From Ferruginivarius sediminum (lineage in GTDB: Bacteria; Pseudomonadota; Alphaproteobacteria; Kiloniellales; Rhodovibrionaceae), in the NCBI RefSeq assembly GCF_003344765.1, contig NZ_QPMH01000008.1, forward strand, positions 62,001-126,000: a stretch of DNA of 64,000 nt, in the 5' to 3' direction. The notes under the pieces were generated by a model that saw only the letters and a program-made list of their open reading frames with translations, had not been told where the DNA came from and ran no database searches. Shown in pieces: positions 1 to 10,100 of this stretch. The translations under genes and the position numbers were made by a program. How positions within the stretch are numbered: the first letter of the stretch is position 1; every line of letters begins with the position of its first letter.

Positions 1-246
1 TATCACGCGGCCGGGCGGGACGAGGACGGTCTGCGAACCGTCCTGGCGACCGGGGCGGCGGTGCGGGCGGACACGCATCTGGTGAAGTTCACGCTGGCCG
101 CGCTGGATACGGCACGGATGGACCGCAAGGCCGCACCCGTCTACTACGCCGGGGCGGCCTATTTGCTGTCGATCTGGATGCGGGAGGATGAGTCGGACCC
201 GTTGTTGGCCGAACTGGACGCACCGGGCTTGCCGCTTGGCGCGTAG
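1..246 (+). CDS. C-terminal fragment, possibly questin oxidase-like protein
   Basis: The reading frame is open from the first base and ends at TAG 244-246, so only about 81 C-terminal residues are present. The segment THLVKFTLAALDTARMD followed by APVYYAGAAYLLSIWMRE recalls the end of questin oxidase-like (DUF4243) proteins, where a 'HxxKFTEA' helix is followed by an alanine-rich helix; this is a weak motif resemblance only. Its last 88 bases overlap the convergent kinase gene on the other strand. The remainder lies outside the window, so function stays open. Confidence 0.5.
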   Translation, partial: YHAAGRDEDGLRTVLATGAAVRADTHLVKFTLAALDTARMDRKAAPVYYAGAAYLLSIWMREDESDPLLAELDAPGLPLGA

Positions 247-1517
247 GCACGGCTGGGATGCACCATGCGCCGCGCGGCTTCGGCGTGATCGCTGACAGCC
301 CCAAGCGCCACGGCCGCCAGCATCGCCGCGCCCAGCGCGCCGCTGTCGTGGCGCGCCGGCACCTCGATCTGGCATGGGAGCCTCTCGGCCCGAAAGCGGG
401 TCAAAGCCGGGCTTGCCGCCTGTCCGCCGACAAGGCGCAGCCGCGTTAGCGGCCCCCCGATTTCCGCCAGGACTCGCCTCTCCGCAGTCATGATCGCCTC
501 CAGCACCGCCCGCAGCGCAGCCTCCGGCCCAATGCGCCTGCCAAGCTCGGCGACGCGAGCGGGCGCGCCCGGATCGACCGGGTCCAGCGCTTCCAAATCG
601 ACCGATGGCGCCGAAAGCTCGACCGCGCGCGCGATCTGTAGCGCCACGGGATCCTTCGATAACGCCAGCGCGGCCCGCAGCAATGTGCCGGTGGCGCCGA
701 CGGGGACGCTCGCCATCGGCAGGCCGGCAAGCCGGAAGCGTCCTTCGGCGGGCGGTTCCAGAAGGCTGGCCACCACGCTGGACGAACCGGCGGTGAGGCA
801 GGCATCGCCCGGCGCGGAAATTCCGCTGCCCACCGCGCCCAGATAGGAATCCAGCCCAGCGGCGACGACGGCGGTTCCCGCCGGCACGCCAAGCCGGGCC
901 GCGACATCGGGCATAACCGTACCCGCGATTGTTCCAGCCGCTGGCCCGCTGCCAGCCAGCAGGCGTTCGGCCACCCCGAGGGCAACGGGAAGCCCGCTTG
1001 GCGCGCCGCGCTCGCAAGGGGCCTCGCCGCTCAACCGGGCAATCAGGTATTCCCAGCTATGCAGGGCCACCGCCGCGCGGGCGTAAGCCTCGGGCACTTC
1101 GCGACGCATCCAGCGGGCACGTGCCGCCACCTGCGCCGCCAGCCGCGTCGGGCCGTCCGCCGGCCGGCCGCCGAGGTCGGCAAAAACATGTGCCACATCT
1201 TCCGCAGCCCGGCTGTCCCGCCATGTCAGGACGGGCCCGACGGGGGTCAGCGCGTCATCCACGAAGACCGGGCTTGGCGCGTGCCCCCCGACGGCAATTG
1301 CCGCGATACGCGCGCGCGCCGCACCCTCGCAGGACTCGCCCACGGCGGTGCATAGGGCTGCCCACCAGTCCCCGGCCCGCTGCTCGGCGCGGCCGTCATG
1401 GGTCTCCGTTGTATACGCCACCCGCGCGGCGCCGTGGCAGGTACCGGCGGTATCCCAGAGTCCGCATTTGAGCGCGCTGGTGCCCAGATCGACGCCGATG
1501 AAGAGGGACTCCGCCAT
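159..1517 (-). CDS. FGGY-family carbohydrate kinase
   Basis: ATP-dependent sugar or polyol kinase of the FGGY family, about 452 residues. The N-terminal phosphate-binding loop IGVDLGTSALKCG, the substrate-loop region VLTWRDSRA, the second-domain motif AGLDSYLGAVGSG and the C-terminal GGQAAS...GALGAAMLAA stretch are all in the expected order. A GTG codon precedes the chosen ATG. It is the last gene of a three-gene minus-strand run with a dehydrogenase and an aldolase (24-base gap to the aldolase), so the substrate is probably a ketose made by the dehydrogenase. The serine/asparagine-rich last 25 residues run antisense into the convergent gene at the window start and may be a recent extension. 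The exact substrate cannot be read from sequence; the pairing with an LsrF/FbaB-type aldolase resembles lsrK-lsrF but is not proof of it. Confidence 0.88.
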   Translation of the reverse strand: MAESLFIGVDLGTSALKCGLWDTAGTCHGAARVAYTTETHDGRAEQRAGDWWAALCTAVGESCEGAARARIAAIAVGGHAPSPVFVDDALTPVGPVLTWRDSRAAEDVAHVFADLGGRPADGPTRLAAQVAARARWMRREVPEAYARAAVALHSWEYLIARLSGEAPCERGAPSGLPVALGVAERLLAGSGPAAGTIAGTVMPDVAARLGVPAGTAVVAAGLDSYLGAVGSGISAPGDACLTAGSSSVVASLLEPPAEGRFRLAGLPMASVPVGATGTLLRAALALSKDPVALQIARAVELSAPSVDLEALDPVDPGAPARVAELGRRIGPEAALRAVLEAIMTAERRVLAEIGGPLTRLRLVGGQAASPALTRFRAERLPCQIEVPARHDSGALGAAMLAAVALGAVSDHAEAARRMVHPSRAYAPSGKPGASSSANNGSDSSSRIQIDSK

Positions 1518-1541
1518 CACGTTGCGCCGAACCGGGGACGA

Positions 1542-2330
1542 CTAGCCGCCGCCGACGGTCCGCCGCGACAATTCCGCCATCGCGGCGCCGACATCCAGAT
1601 CCTCGTGGATCATCCGCGCCAGCACGCCGGCCACCCGGCCGGGGTGGTCGCTGCCCCAGATACGCCGGCCCACCGCCGCCCCCACGGCCCCGGCATCCAA
1701 CGCCTTTCGCACCGTGGTAAGCAGCGCTTCCTCGTCGCCGGTCGAGCCGCCCAGGATCACGACCGGGACCCCGGCGAGGGCGACGGCCTCGGCAAAGCTT
1801 TCGGTGTCGCCAGTGAACTTCGTCTTTACGACATCGGCGCCGAGGTCGGCGCCCAGGCGTGCCGCGTCGGCGATATGCTCGGGCGTGTGCTGGTCCTTCG
1901 CGGCGAATCCGACAGGGATCATCTCGGCCAGAAGCGGCATTCCCCAGGCCTCGCAGCGCGCCGCCAGCGGGGCCAGATTGGCCTGCGACTGCGGCAGCGT
2001 GGGGGATTCCGGGAAGGCCTCCACCTTCACCGCGTCCGCGCCCAGCCGCAGCGCCAGCTCCACGCCGTAGTCGTGCGCCGGCAGGTCGTAGCCCAGCGAC
2101 AGCACCAATCCCATGCGGCCGATGTCCGCCGTGTGGCGCCCCGCCAATCCGTGACGCAGCAGCACCGCGTCGCTGCCCGCCGCCGCGACCTCCCGCAGCA
2201 CGCGGCCCGGATCGCGCATCCGCGTGCCGCGTCCCAGGCGCGAGAGGTGATCCATCGCGACGATCAGCGTGCGCCCGTCCCCGCCGAACATCCGGTGCAG
2301 GCGCCGCTTGGGATAAGCCGTCCCGGCCAT
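1542..2330 (-). CDS. Class I aldolase, DeoC/FbaB/LsrF superfamily
   Basis: A 262-residue TIM-barrel aldolase. It carries IVAMDH near the N terminus (residue ~25), the central AVKVEAFPESP strand and the Schiff-base strand ADVVKTKFTGD with lysines near 169 and 171, then VVILGGS and GAVGAAVGRRIW for the phosphate-binding end of the barrel. This layout is that of the class I fructose-bisphosphate aldolase, tagatose-bisphosphate aldolase (LacD) and LsrF group. GAGGAAGGGC lies directly before the ATG. It sits between the dehydrogenase (15-base gap) and the FGGY kinase, which suggests it cleaves or transacylates the phosphorylated ketose made by those two enzymes. The real substrate is unknown. Confidence 0.85.
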   Translation of the reverse strand: MAGTAYPKRRLHRMFGGDGRTLIVAMDHLSRLGRGTRMRDPGRVLREVAAAGSDAVLLRHGLAGRHTADIGRMGLVLSLGYDLPAHDYGVELALRLGADAVKVEAFPESPTLPQSQANLAPLAARCEAWGMPLLAEMIPVGFAAKDQHTPEHIADAARLGADLGADVVKTKFTGDTESFAEAVALAGVPVVILGGSTGDEEALLTTVRKALDAGAVGAAVGRRIWGSDHPGRVAGVLARMIHEDLDVGAAMAELSRRTVGGG

Positions 2331-2345
2331 GCCCTTCCTCCCGGT

Positions 2346-3374
2346 TCAGGCGTTGACGACGATACGGAACGCCGAAGCGTCGACGGCGTGTTGCAGGGCC
2401 TTGCCCAGATCGGCCAGCGGATAGCGCGCCGAGACCAGATAACCCAAGTCCAGGATGCCGTTCGCCAGCAGGCGCGTGGCCTCGCTCCAGTCCTCCATGG
2501 TCTGGCTGCGCGCGCCGTCCAGCACGATCTCGCGGCGGTGTAGCGCGCTTGGGCCAAGCCCCACCTCGGCATCGCCCGGAAAGCTGCCGTAGTAGACGAT
2601 GCGCCCGCCGTTGCGCACGCTCTCGCTGGCCTGCGCCGCCGTGGCCGCGCTGCCGAAGGTGACGAAGACGGCATCGACGCCGCGCCCGCCGGTCGCCTCG
2701 CGCAGAACCTCCGCCGCCTCCTCGGGCGCGAAGGCGGCGTGCGCGCCGTGGGCCAGCGCCAGCTCGCGTTTCTCCGGGCTGGGCTCGCTCAGGAACACGC
2801 GGGCGCCGCGCAGACGGGCCAGGCGGACATGCAGATGCCCCATCGTGCCGCCGCCGATCACCAGCACGTCGTCGCCGAGGCGCAGCTTTCCCTTGTGGAT
2901 GCTGTGCACGACGCAGGCGACCGGCTCGCTCAGCGCGATCTCGTCGAACGAAAGATCGGCCGGCATGCGGAACAGCTTCCATGCCGGGACGACGGCGTAT
3001 TCGGACAGCCCGCCGATGCGGCGGAAACGGCCGGGCGCCCGGCCCGCCATCTTGCCGGTGCAAAGGTGCGTCTCCCCACGCCGGCAATTGTCGCACTGCA
3101 TGCAGCGATCCAGGAAGGCGACGGCCACCGGGTCGCCGGGGACGGCGCTCAGCACGCCCTCGCCATGCACCGCCTCCACCACGCCCGCGGCCTCGTGGCC
3201 CGGCGCGATCGGATAGTCGCTCTGCCGGCCCTGCCAAAGCCGCTGTTCCATCGTGCAGAGCGCACAGGCCCGCAGGCGGACCAGCGCCTCCCCGCGCCCC
3301 AGTACGGGCACATCCTCGCGGCGAAGCTCGACCTCGCCCGGTCCGGTGAAGACGGCGACCTGATGTTGTTCCAT
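2346..3374 (-). CDS. Zinc-dependent medium-chain alcohol/polyol dehydrogenase
   Basis: NAD(P)-dependent medium-chain dehydrogenase of 342 residues. Visible features are the catalytic-zinc region ACALCTMEQRL with GHEAAG, the structural-zinc cysteines in CMQCDNCRRGETHLC, and the Rossmann motif VLVIGGGTMGHLH. The frame stays open upstream to 3425, but MEQHQVAVFTGPGEVELR is a typical N terminus, so the ATG at 3374 was taken. It is the first gene of the run dehydrogenase-aldolase-kinase and would oxidise a sugar alcohol or sugar to the ketose used by the kinase. Sorbitol or threonine dehydrogenase-like annotations are likely in databases, but substrate specificity is inference. Confidence 0.86.
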   Translation of the reverse strand: MEQHQVAVFTGPGEVELRREDVPVLGRGEALVRLRACALCTMEQRLWQGRQSDYPIAPGHEAAGVVEAVHGEGVLSAVPGDPVAVAFLDRCMQCDNCRRGETHLCTGKMAGRAPGRFRRIGGLSEYAVVPAWKLFRMPADLSFDEIALSEPVACVVHSIHKGKLRLGDDVLVIGGGTMGHLHVRLARLRGARVFLSEPSPEKRELALAHGAHAAFAPEEAAEVLREATGGRGVDAVFVTFGSAATAAQASESVRNGGRIVYYGSFPGDAEVGLGPSALHRREIVLDGARSQTMEDWSEATRLLANGILDLGYLVSARYPLADLGKALQHAVDASAFRIVVNA

Positions 3375-3397
3375 GACGCTTGCACCTGTTCCGTATA

Positions 3398-3425
3398 GTG
3401 GTGCCCGGCGAGGACCGGGCACCAC
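3398..3425 (-). terminator. Hairpin after the heme-motif protein gene
   Basis: A perfect 11-bp inverted repeat (GTGGTGCCCGG / CCGGGCACCAC) with a 6-base loop lies 9 bases past the stop of the gene ending at 3434 and before the dehydrogenase gene. There is no T-run, so it may be a weak terminator or an RNA-stabilising stem. It separates the secreted heme-motif gene from the kinase/aldolase/dehydrogenase run. Confidence 0.5.
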
Positions 3426-3433
3426 CGACGGTT

Positions 3434-4855
3434 TTAGTGGGCCGACTTCAGGTTTTCCACACTTGCGTCGAGTTTCGTGGGGAAGTGGCTGAGGTCCATC
3501 TGGTAGGACTTGTCCGGCAGGTTGTGGCAGAAGAAGCAGCCGGCCTGCGTGGCATTGTTGCCCAGCGGATCGTAGCCCGTGGCGCCGACCTGCAGGTACG
3601 TCTCCATGGTGGCGTTCGCCAAGTGCGGCAGCCCCACAGCATCGACATAGGACAGGCCCTTCTCCTCGTCCTGGAACACCTTGATGCGGAAGTCCTGTGT
3701 CGGGCCCTGCCCCGGCTTCGTCCAGAGCGTGCCGATCAGATGATAGTTGCCCCAGGGGCCCTCCAGCTTGGGCCGGAGCGAGGCGTTAAGGCAGGCCACG
3801 TTGCCCTTGCTGTTGGCGTTCTTGTCGCCCTCGCTGGACGGGACCACGGCGCAGTTCGCATCGCTGGCGCCGCCGGCCGGCAGCATGTCGGTGCGGCAGA
3901 CGTTGACCTGCCGGGTTTTGCCGTCCTTGTTCGGGTCGCCGTTACACTGCGGCGAGTCGCCGGTGACGTTGCAGGTCTTGCTTTTCATCACCGAGTCCGG
4001 CGCCGTCTTCGGATCGAAGAAGTTCCACGCCATGCCGTCCGGCCCGGTCTCGGCGATGGACAGGCTGTGGCCCGGTTCGCAGTCGGGGACGTTGGCGATG
4101 TGCTCCATCGACACCCAGATCGATTCGCCGTGCGTCGGCGTCTTTTCGACGATGTGCATGCCGACGAGGCCGAAGTCGCCCTCGCAGAACATCTCATCTT
4201 CCGGGCACTCGCCCTCGTCGAACGTGCGCCATGAGGTCTTGAGCTCCATGAAGTTGCCGTTGTCGGTGCCGTTCGGCGGCAGCCAGACGTTGTTGGCGCA
4301 GACGCCTTTGTCATCCGGATCGCACGCCTTGTCGTAGCCGCTCTTGTCGTAGAGGTTCTCGCGCACGACGAAGTTGTAGGCCGTTTCGTCATAGCGGATG
4401 TCGTAGCGCACGAGTTGTCCGTCGACATCGATCAGCTCATCGCCGGAGCCCGCCTGCGTCTTGTCGAGCAGCGCCGTCTTCAACGCCGTCGAGCCGCCCG
4501 GATAAGGTGCCGGCTTGTCGAGGGCGGGGTCGTGGGAGAGCATGTTGTACCACGGCGCAAAACCCATGAAGCGGGGCTGACCGTCGACACTCTCAACCAG
4601 CCACAGGAACTGGTTCCAGCCGAAGGTGTGGAAGTCGCAGAAGGTCTGCTTGCCGGGAACGTCGGCGAGATCCTTGGGATCCGACACATCGATCCGCGTC
4701 CCGTTGCTGAACACGCCGTCGCAGCGCGTTTGCGCCGACGCGTTATAGCTGCCTCCGTCCCCGCCGGCGATGCCCGCCGACGCGCCGAGCAGCGACAGCA
4801 CTGCCGCCGCCCCGGCCATGCGGCACAGCCGCATCGCGCTAGACCACCGTCTCAT
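3434..4855 (-). CDS. Secreted protein with one C-terminal c-type heme motif, unknown function
   Basis: A 473-residue exported protein. Residues 1-30 form a signal peptide (basic start, then a hydrophobic stretch ending near GASAGIAGG). A single CxxCH motif, CFFCH at residues 440-444, lies close to the C terminus, where covalent heme attachment would occur after export. The rest is rich in Trp, Asp, Gly and extra cysteines (for example FCDFHTFGWNQFLWLV near residue 75), with no enzyme family I recognise. AGGGGGGACT before the ATG supports the start. It may be a periplasmic or outer-surface monoheme protein. No cytochrome maturation or partner oxidase gene lies next to it, so its redox partner is unknown. 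Confidence 0.75.
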   Translation of the reverse strand: MRRWSSAMRLCRMAGAAAVLSLLGASAGIAGGDGGSYNASAQTRCDGVFSNGTRIDVSDPKDLADVPGKQTFCDFHTFGWNQFLWLVESVDGQPRFMGFAPWYNMLSHDPALDKPAPYPGGSTALKTALLDKTQAGSGDELIDVDGQLVRYDIRYDETAYNFVVRENLYDKSGYDKACDPDDKGVCANNVWLPPNGTDNGNFMELKTSWRTFDEGECPEDEMFCEGDFGLVGMHIVEKTPTHGESIWVSMEHIANVPDCEPGHSLSIAETGPDGMAWNFFDPKTAPDSVMKSKTCNVTGDSPQCNGDPNKDGKTRQVNVCRTDMLPAGGASDANCAVVPSSEGDKNANSKGNVACLNASLRPKLEGPWGNYHLIGTLWTKPGQGPTQDFRIKVFQDEEKGLSYVDAVGLPHLANATMETYLQVGATGYDPLGNNATQAGCFFCHNLPDKSYQMDLSHFPTKLDASVENLKSAH

Positions 4856-5085
4856 AGTCCCCCCTGTAGGTTTTCAACGCCGGATACATAACCCGCATAA
4901 AGATTGTTTATAACACAATACATCTACTTTCGCGTGTGATTTCAACCGCGCACCCGCCGATTTGCTGCAATGGCGCGCCGGGGGACTTGCCGCCGGAAAC
5001 AGAGGCGCTACCTCAGGCTGCGTGCGGCGATGCATCCCTCCGGGCAGCCACCGTACAGCTTTATCCATTGCGGGGAGCTTTCCGG

Positions 5086-5700
5086 ATGCATGCCGCCTTT
5101 CTGTTTGCCGCTCTCGGCGGCCTTGCCATCGCCCTGTCGGCCTGCGGCGGCATGCGCGTCCAAGACTTCGAGGGCGCCGAGCCGAAACTTGTGCTGGAAG
5201 ACTATTTCGTCGGCCACACGACGGCCTACGGCGTGTTCGAGGACCGCTTCGGCGACCTGCGCCGCCAGTTCGTGGTCCGCATCGACGGTACCTGGAGCGA
5301 CGGCACGCTGACCCTGGACGAGGACTTCGCCTACAAGGACGGCGAGACGGCTCGCCGGGTGTGGACGATCCGCAAGCTGGACGAGCACACCTACAAGGGA
5401 ACGGCGGACGATGTCATCGGCGCCGCCACGGGCAAGGCATATGGCAATGTCTTCAACTGGTCCTACAGCGTCGACCTGCCCGTGGGGGAGGATACTTGGC
5501 GCGTCCACTTCGACGACTGGCTCTACCTGATGGGCGACGGCATCCTCATCAACCGGGCCCAGGTGACGAAGTGGGGCATCGAGGTCGGCAGCGTCACCCT
5601 CGTCTTCACCAAGCACAAGAACGGTCAGTCCGCTATCGCGCCGACGACCGGCGAAGCCGGCCTGGGTCGATCAGCGCTTCAGCGTCTGGCGCAGCAATAG
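5086..5700 (+). CDS. DUF3833 family lipoprotein
   Basis: Predicted outer-membrane or periplasmic lipoprotein of 204 residues. The signal ends in the lipobox LSAC, with the lipidated cysteine at residue 20. The body matches the DUF3833 pattern: YFVGHTTAYGVFEDRFG, LDEDFAYKDGE, TYKGTADDVIGAATG, FDDWLYLMGDGILINRA. The family is common in proteobacteria and its function is unknown. The frame extends upstream to 4936, but the signal peptide and a GGGGAG ribosome site place the start at 5086. The 3' end overlaps the convergent antiporter gene by 30 bases. Confidence 0.88.
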   Translation: MHAAFLFAALGGLAIALSACGGMRVQDFEGAEPKLVLEDYFVGHTTAYGVFEDRFGDLRRQFVVRIDGTWSDGTLTLDEDFAYKDGETARRVWTIRKLDEHTYKGTADDVIGAATGKAYGNVFNWSYSVDLPVGEDTWRVHFDDWLYLMGDGILINRAQVTKWGIEVGSVTLVFTKHKNGQSAIAPTTGEAGLGRSALQRLAQQ

Positions 5701-6906
5701 CGGTGTGGTGATCGTGGTCACCACGGCGGTGATCACCAGCGCCGAGAACAGGTTTTCCACGATTGCATCGCCGCCCGGCGGCGGCCGGAACGCGCCGCTG
5801 CGCAACGCCAGGTCGGCGATCACAAGCTCGATGGCGCCGCGGCCGGAGAGCCCGACGCCGACCGAGAGCGAGTCGCGGCGGTCCAGCCCGCTCAACCTCG
5901 CGGCAATGCCGGCGCCCGCGATCTTGCCGAGGAAGGCAATCGCCAGCAGCGCCGCCAGGAACGCCGGCGTTTCAATCAGCGCATGCAGGTCGAGGCGAAG
6001 GCCGATGGAGGCGAAGAACAGCGGCCCCAGGGCGCCGAAAGTCACGACGTCCAGCACGTGCTTGTCGCGCTCGAAGGTCTCGGGGCCGACCTTCGCCTGC
6101 TCGAAGAACAACCCGGCGACGAAGGGACCCAGCACGAAGTCCAGCCCCAAGGCCGTCGCCAGCAGGCCGAAGGCGAAGGCCAGCACCAGCAGCCCGCTCA
6201 GCGACATCGGAACGCCATGCCGGCCGAGCCACGGCCAGATGCGAGGGATGACATAGCTGCCGAGCGTACTGGTGATGGCGAAGAACACCACGACACTGCC
6301 GACCAGCAGCAGCACGCCCGCCACGTCCAGTTCCGCGCCCCCGATCATGCCGGTGATGGCGGCCAGCAGGATCAGCGCCAGAATGTCGTCGAACACCGCC
6401 GCCGCCAGGATCACCTCACCGACGCGCTGATGCAGCACGCCGAGTTCCATCAGCACGTTCGCCGCCACCGGCACAGCCGAGATCGCGAGCCCGGTACCGA
6501 CGATCAGCGCCTGCGCCGCCTTCAACGGCCCGTCGGGCAGCACCAGCCATGCGAATCCCGCGCCAAGGGCCAGCGGCACGACGCTGCCGCCGACGGCGAC
6601 GATCAGCGCACGGCGGGAATTCTGCACGATCTCCGAGGGCTCCATCTCCACGCCCGCGCGGAGCAGCAGGAGGAAGATACCGGCTTCGGCAATGCCCGAT
6701 AGCAACGGTCCCTCAGCGTGAACACCCCAGTCCGCGCCGGCCGGCAGGAACGGCTGCGCCAGCACGACGGCCAGGACGGCCCCGGCCATCACCTCGCCCA
6801 CCGAGCTTGGCTGGTGCAGCCGCTCGGTCGCGCGCCCGCACACGCGGGCCAGCACGAAGACCACAAGGATGAAGATCGCCGGTTCCATGCCGTGCCCATG
6901 CGCCAC
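5671..6906 (-). CDS. CPA2-type cation:proton antiporter (membrane domain only)
   Basis: Inner-membrane antiporter of 411 residues with about a dozen hydrophobic helices. GEVMAGAVLAVVLAQ, LLLLRAGVEMEPSEI and the paired-acid region AAAVFDDILALILLAA (the ion-binding Asp-Asp of CPA2 exchangers) are visible, as is DSLSVGVGLSGRGAIELVI near the C terminus. It lacks the cytosolic TrkA-N domain found in the other antiporter of this window (53377-55167). The likely role is exchange of Na+ or K+ for H+. A second ATG six codons downstream is also possible. Confidence 0.88.
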   Translation of the reverse strand: MAHGHGMEPAIFILVVFVLARVCGRATERLHQPSSVGEVMAGAVLAVVLAQPFLPAGADWGVHAEGPLLSGIAEAGIFLLLLRAGVEMEPSEIVQNSRRALIVAVGGSVVPLALGAGFAWLVLPDGPLKAAQALIVGTGLAISAVPVAANVLMELGVLHQRVGEVILAAAVFDDILALILLAAITGMIGGAELDVAGVLLLVGSVVVFFAITSTLGSYVIPRIWPWLGRHGVPMSLSGLLVLAFAFGLLATALGLDFVLGPFVAGLFFEQAKVGPETFERDKHVLDVVTFGALGPLFFASIGLRLDLHALIETPAFLAALLAIAFLGKIAGAGIAARLSGLDRRDSLSVGVGLSGRGAIELVIADLALRSGAFRPPPGGDAIVENLFSALVITAVVTTITTPLLLRQTLKR

Positions 6907-7111
6907 AAACCCGTTCGGGCCGTCATCGCCCGTGCGCGGCGGAAGATCAAGAGATCGGTAGCTGTGGAAACGTCACCCCCAATCGGCGCCGATCCCGTCG
7001 GGACGAGGCGCTCGGCGGTCTTGTCCACCCATTCAACGGCGAAGGGCCGCAAGACGAAGCGCGCGAACGCTGTCTCACGGCCCTTGCAGTAAGCGGCGCC
7101 GTGTTGGCCGG

Positions 7112-10100
7112 TCAGCCGCGCTGACCGCGCTGGCACAGGCAGACCACGCGCGGCGGCACCGTCACCGAGCCGTTGCAGTTGTCGCCCGGGTACTCCGCCG
7201 AGACCTTCCAGTTGCCCTCGTCCACCGTCAGGAAGAAATCCTCATAGCAGCCGTTCGCGTCGGTCTTCACCGTCCGGTAGACGGGGTCGCCGACGGGCGG
7301 CTCGTACTTCACGACGATCTCCTGGTTCTTCGCCGGCGGATTGGTGCAGCCTTGAACGACGATGCGGCGGCAGTCCCGGAAGCGTTTCTTCGCTTCCTCG
7401 CGGATCCGTTGAATGTCGACGTCCCGGCCCTGCATCTTCGCTGCCTCGGCCAGCTGGCGGACCAGTAGATCGAAATCCCTGTCGTCGCAGCGCCGCAGGC
7501 CCGTATCGAAGGTCATCTCGGTCCTCCGCCGCAGATCCACCTGAAGCACCCCGCCGCCGACCGGCACAAGCGTATGATCGCGCGCGGCCCAGCTTTCGAT
7601 GGTCGCCCGCTCCTCGGTGCAGACCTTGGCGTCCTCGGGTGGGGTGATCAGGACATAGACCTCGGTCCGCTCGCCCGGCTTCAGCAGCGCCTTGCGCGGA
7701 ATAAGCTGCACGTCCCAGCCGGCCGGCACGCCGTGGACACGGAAGTAGAAAAGCTCCTCCTCGTCATAGGGGTTGCTGAGGTCGTAGCGGTGCTGGACCG
7801 TGGTGTACGGACTGGCGGTAATGCTCTCGACCTCGCGCAGGTTTTCCTGGGCCCAGTTGTCATGCTCGTTCGTGTCGGTGCCAACGAGGTTGATGAGGTC
7901 GACGCGCACGCAGCTATGCGGGTCGCCGTCGTCCACCGGGGTCCATTCCACGAACTGGATGGTCTGGGCGCTGTCGTTGAGCTGGTTAACGTGCTTGATG
8001 CCGACGAAGCTGTCGAAGTCCGCCTCGCCGCCCACCGTGTGATACGGCTCGGACACGCGCCACTTGATGTCGAAGTCGAAGGCGTCGCCGGGGCCATCGT
8101 TGGAGACCCGCGCGTAGATGCGGTTCACCTCGCCGATCACCGGGTCCTCGCGGTCCTCGTGCGGCGGCGGGCCGCCGCCAAGGTTGAAGCCGTTCTTCGG
8201 CGAATCCACCCAGATATCCGGGCTGAAGTAGGAATAGAACTGCCCGCCGATGGTGTCGCCGCGGGTGATGTTGACGTTGTAGTCGGTCGCGGGCGGCGAA
8301 TAGGTGATGTCGATGTTATAGGCAGCGCCGCCGGTCCCGGCCTTGACCGTCACCGTGATGCCCGTGCCGGGAATAGTCGTGCCGTCCCCGACGCCGAAGG
8401 TGGCATCGTCCAGGGTGGCGGTGCCGGGGCTCGCATCCCGGATGATGACCGGCCCCTCGCCCGGCGGAATCAACTCGTTGACGTAGTAGATCAGCACGCC
8501 CGAGGCCGGCAGCGCCGCGTCGTAATCGGCGCTGGCGTTGTCGCGCGCCTCGATCATGTAGAACACGTCCTCGTCGTCCGCCGTGGCCGCCCCTTCGCTG
8601 AGGCCCAACGCGATGGCCTTGCGGTTCGCGCCGGTCTCGCTTTGCAGGAAAAGCTGCAGGTCGTTCGAGGTGGTCGTCGTTCCGGCGGTCGGGCGCGGGA
8701 TGTAGGTCACGTCGCCGCCGTGCCCGGCGATCCAGCCCGGCTTCTCCTTCTGCCAGGCCAGGACGTGGACGTTGTTGTAGAACCCGCCCATGTTGTCCCA
8801 CTGGTCGACATAGGCGCGCGGAAACACCACGCCCGGATAGGCGTAGAGGTCGACGAAGCCAAATTGATGGCCCAGACCGTGGGTATAGTGCGCCACGGAA
8901 TTCTGGAAGGAATGCACCGACACCGACAGCGGACGCGGCAAGCCGGCCGGCATGTCATAAGGCCACGGCCCCGTGGTCGCCCGGTCCTTGTCGAAGCCGG
9001 GATCGTTGGTGACGACAAGGATGCGGTCGATGTCGTCGGCGGGATCGGCCGTGCCCCGGTCGAAGACGTCCGGATCGGCGGTCAGCAGCTTGTCCACCAC
9101 CTCCTGCGTCATCTCCACCAGAAGGCTGCGCGAGGGGTGGTAATAGTAGCTGCGCGGCTGATCCAGCGAAATCGGGCCGCGATAGTCCGGGATAATCTCG
9201 ATCTCGCCGTAGCTGACCTCGTCATAGTAATCGACGACGTCGGCGATCTTGTTCTGCAGGTTCGGCAGCGAGGGCGTGACCGCGACATCGGAGAAGTTCG
9301 CCCGCACGACCAGCAGGTTCTGGTCGCCCGTCGGCGCCGGCGGCTCGGGGAAGTCGCCGGTGGCTGCCAGCGCATAGCCCTGTCCCGGATCGCCGACCGC
9401 GACGCTCGTGCCGTCGACCGCGATCGTCCACTCGCCCGCGGCGGGATTGTTGATCACTACCATTTCGACGGTGTTGATCCCATCCGCCGCGCCGCCCGTG
9501 GTCGAGGTGCCGCCAGCGAAGACATTGCCGCGAAAGGTCTGGGTGCCGTCCGGGGTGGTGACGCGGAGGTCCAGGTCGTTGACCGTCGGGTTAGTCGCCC
9601 CGGCGGTGCCAGGAGGGTCGCTGAACACCAGCGTGACACGCAGCGGCTCGCCAGGGTCGGTCACGTTGACGGTGTGCGTGCGGGTGACGCCCGTCGTCAG
9701 TCCGTCACCGTGCCGGACATCCCAGACACGCAGGTTGCGCGCGTCGCCGGGGAAGAACATCGCGTCGTCCAGCCTGACGATGCCCCAGCCTTCCTGGTTT
9801 GAGGGATAGCCGGCCGGACCAGCCATGTTGATGGTGGAGTTCACCAGCGTCGCCTTGATCAGCGCGCCCGTGGGGATGAACACGTGATGCGGCTGGCGCG
9901 TGCCGGTGGGATACCAGCCCTGGTCGAAGTACTGCCGGACCAGCGTGGCCGCGGCGGCGGCGTGCGGCGTCGCGTAGCTGGTCGCGCAGGCCGAGCGCGG
10001 GCCCGTGTTGCAAGCGGTCGAGACCGTCGCGGACTGGATGTTGCACCCGACGGTGACAAGGTCGGGCTTGCGCCGGCCGTCGGCTGTCGGACCGGGATTG

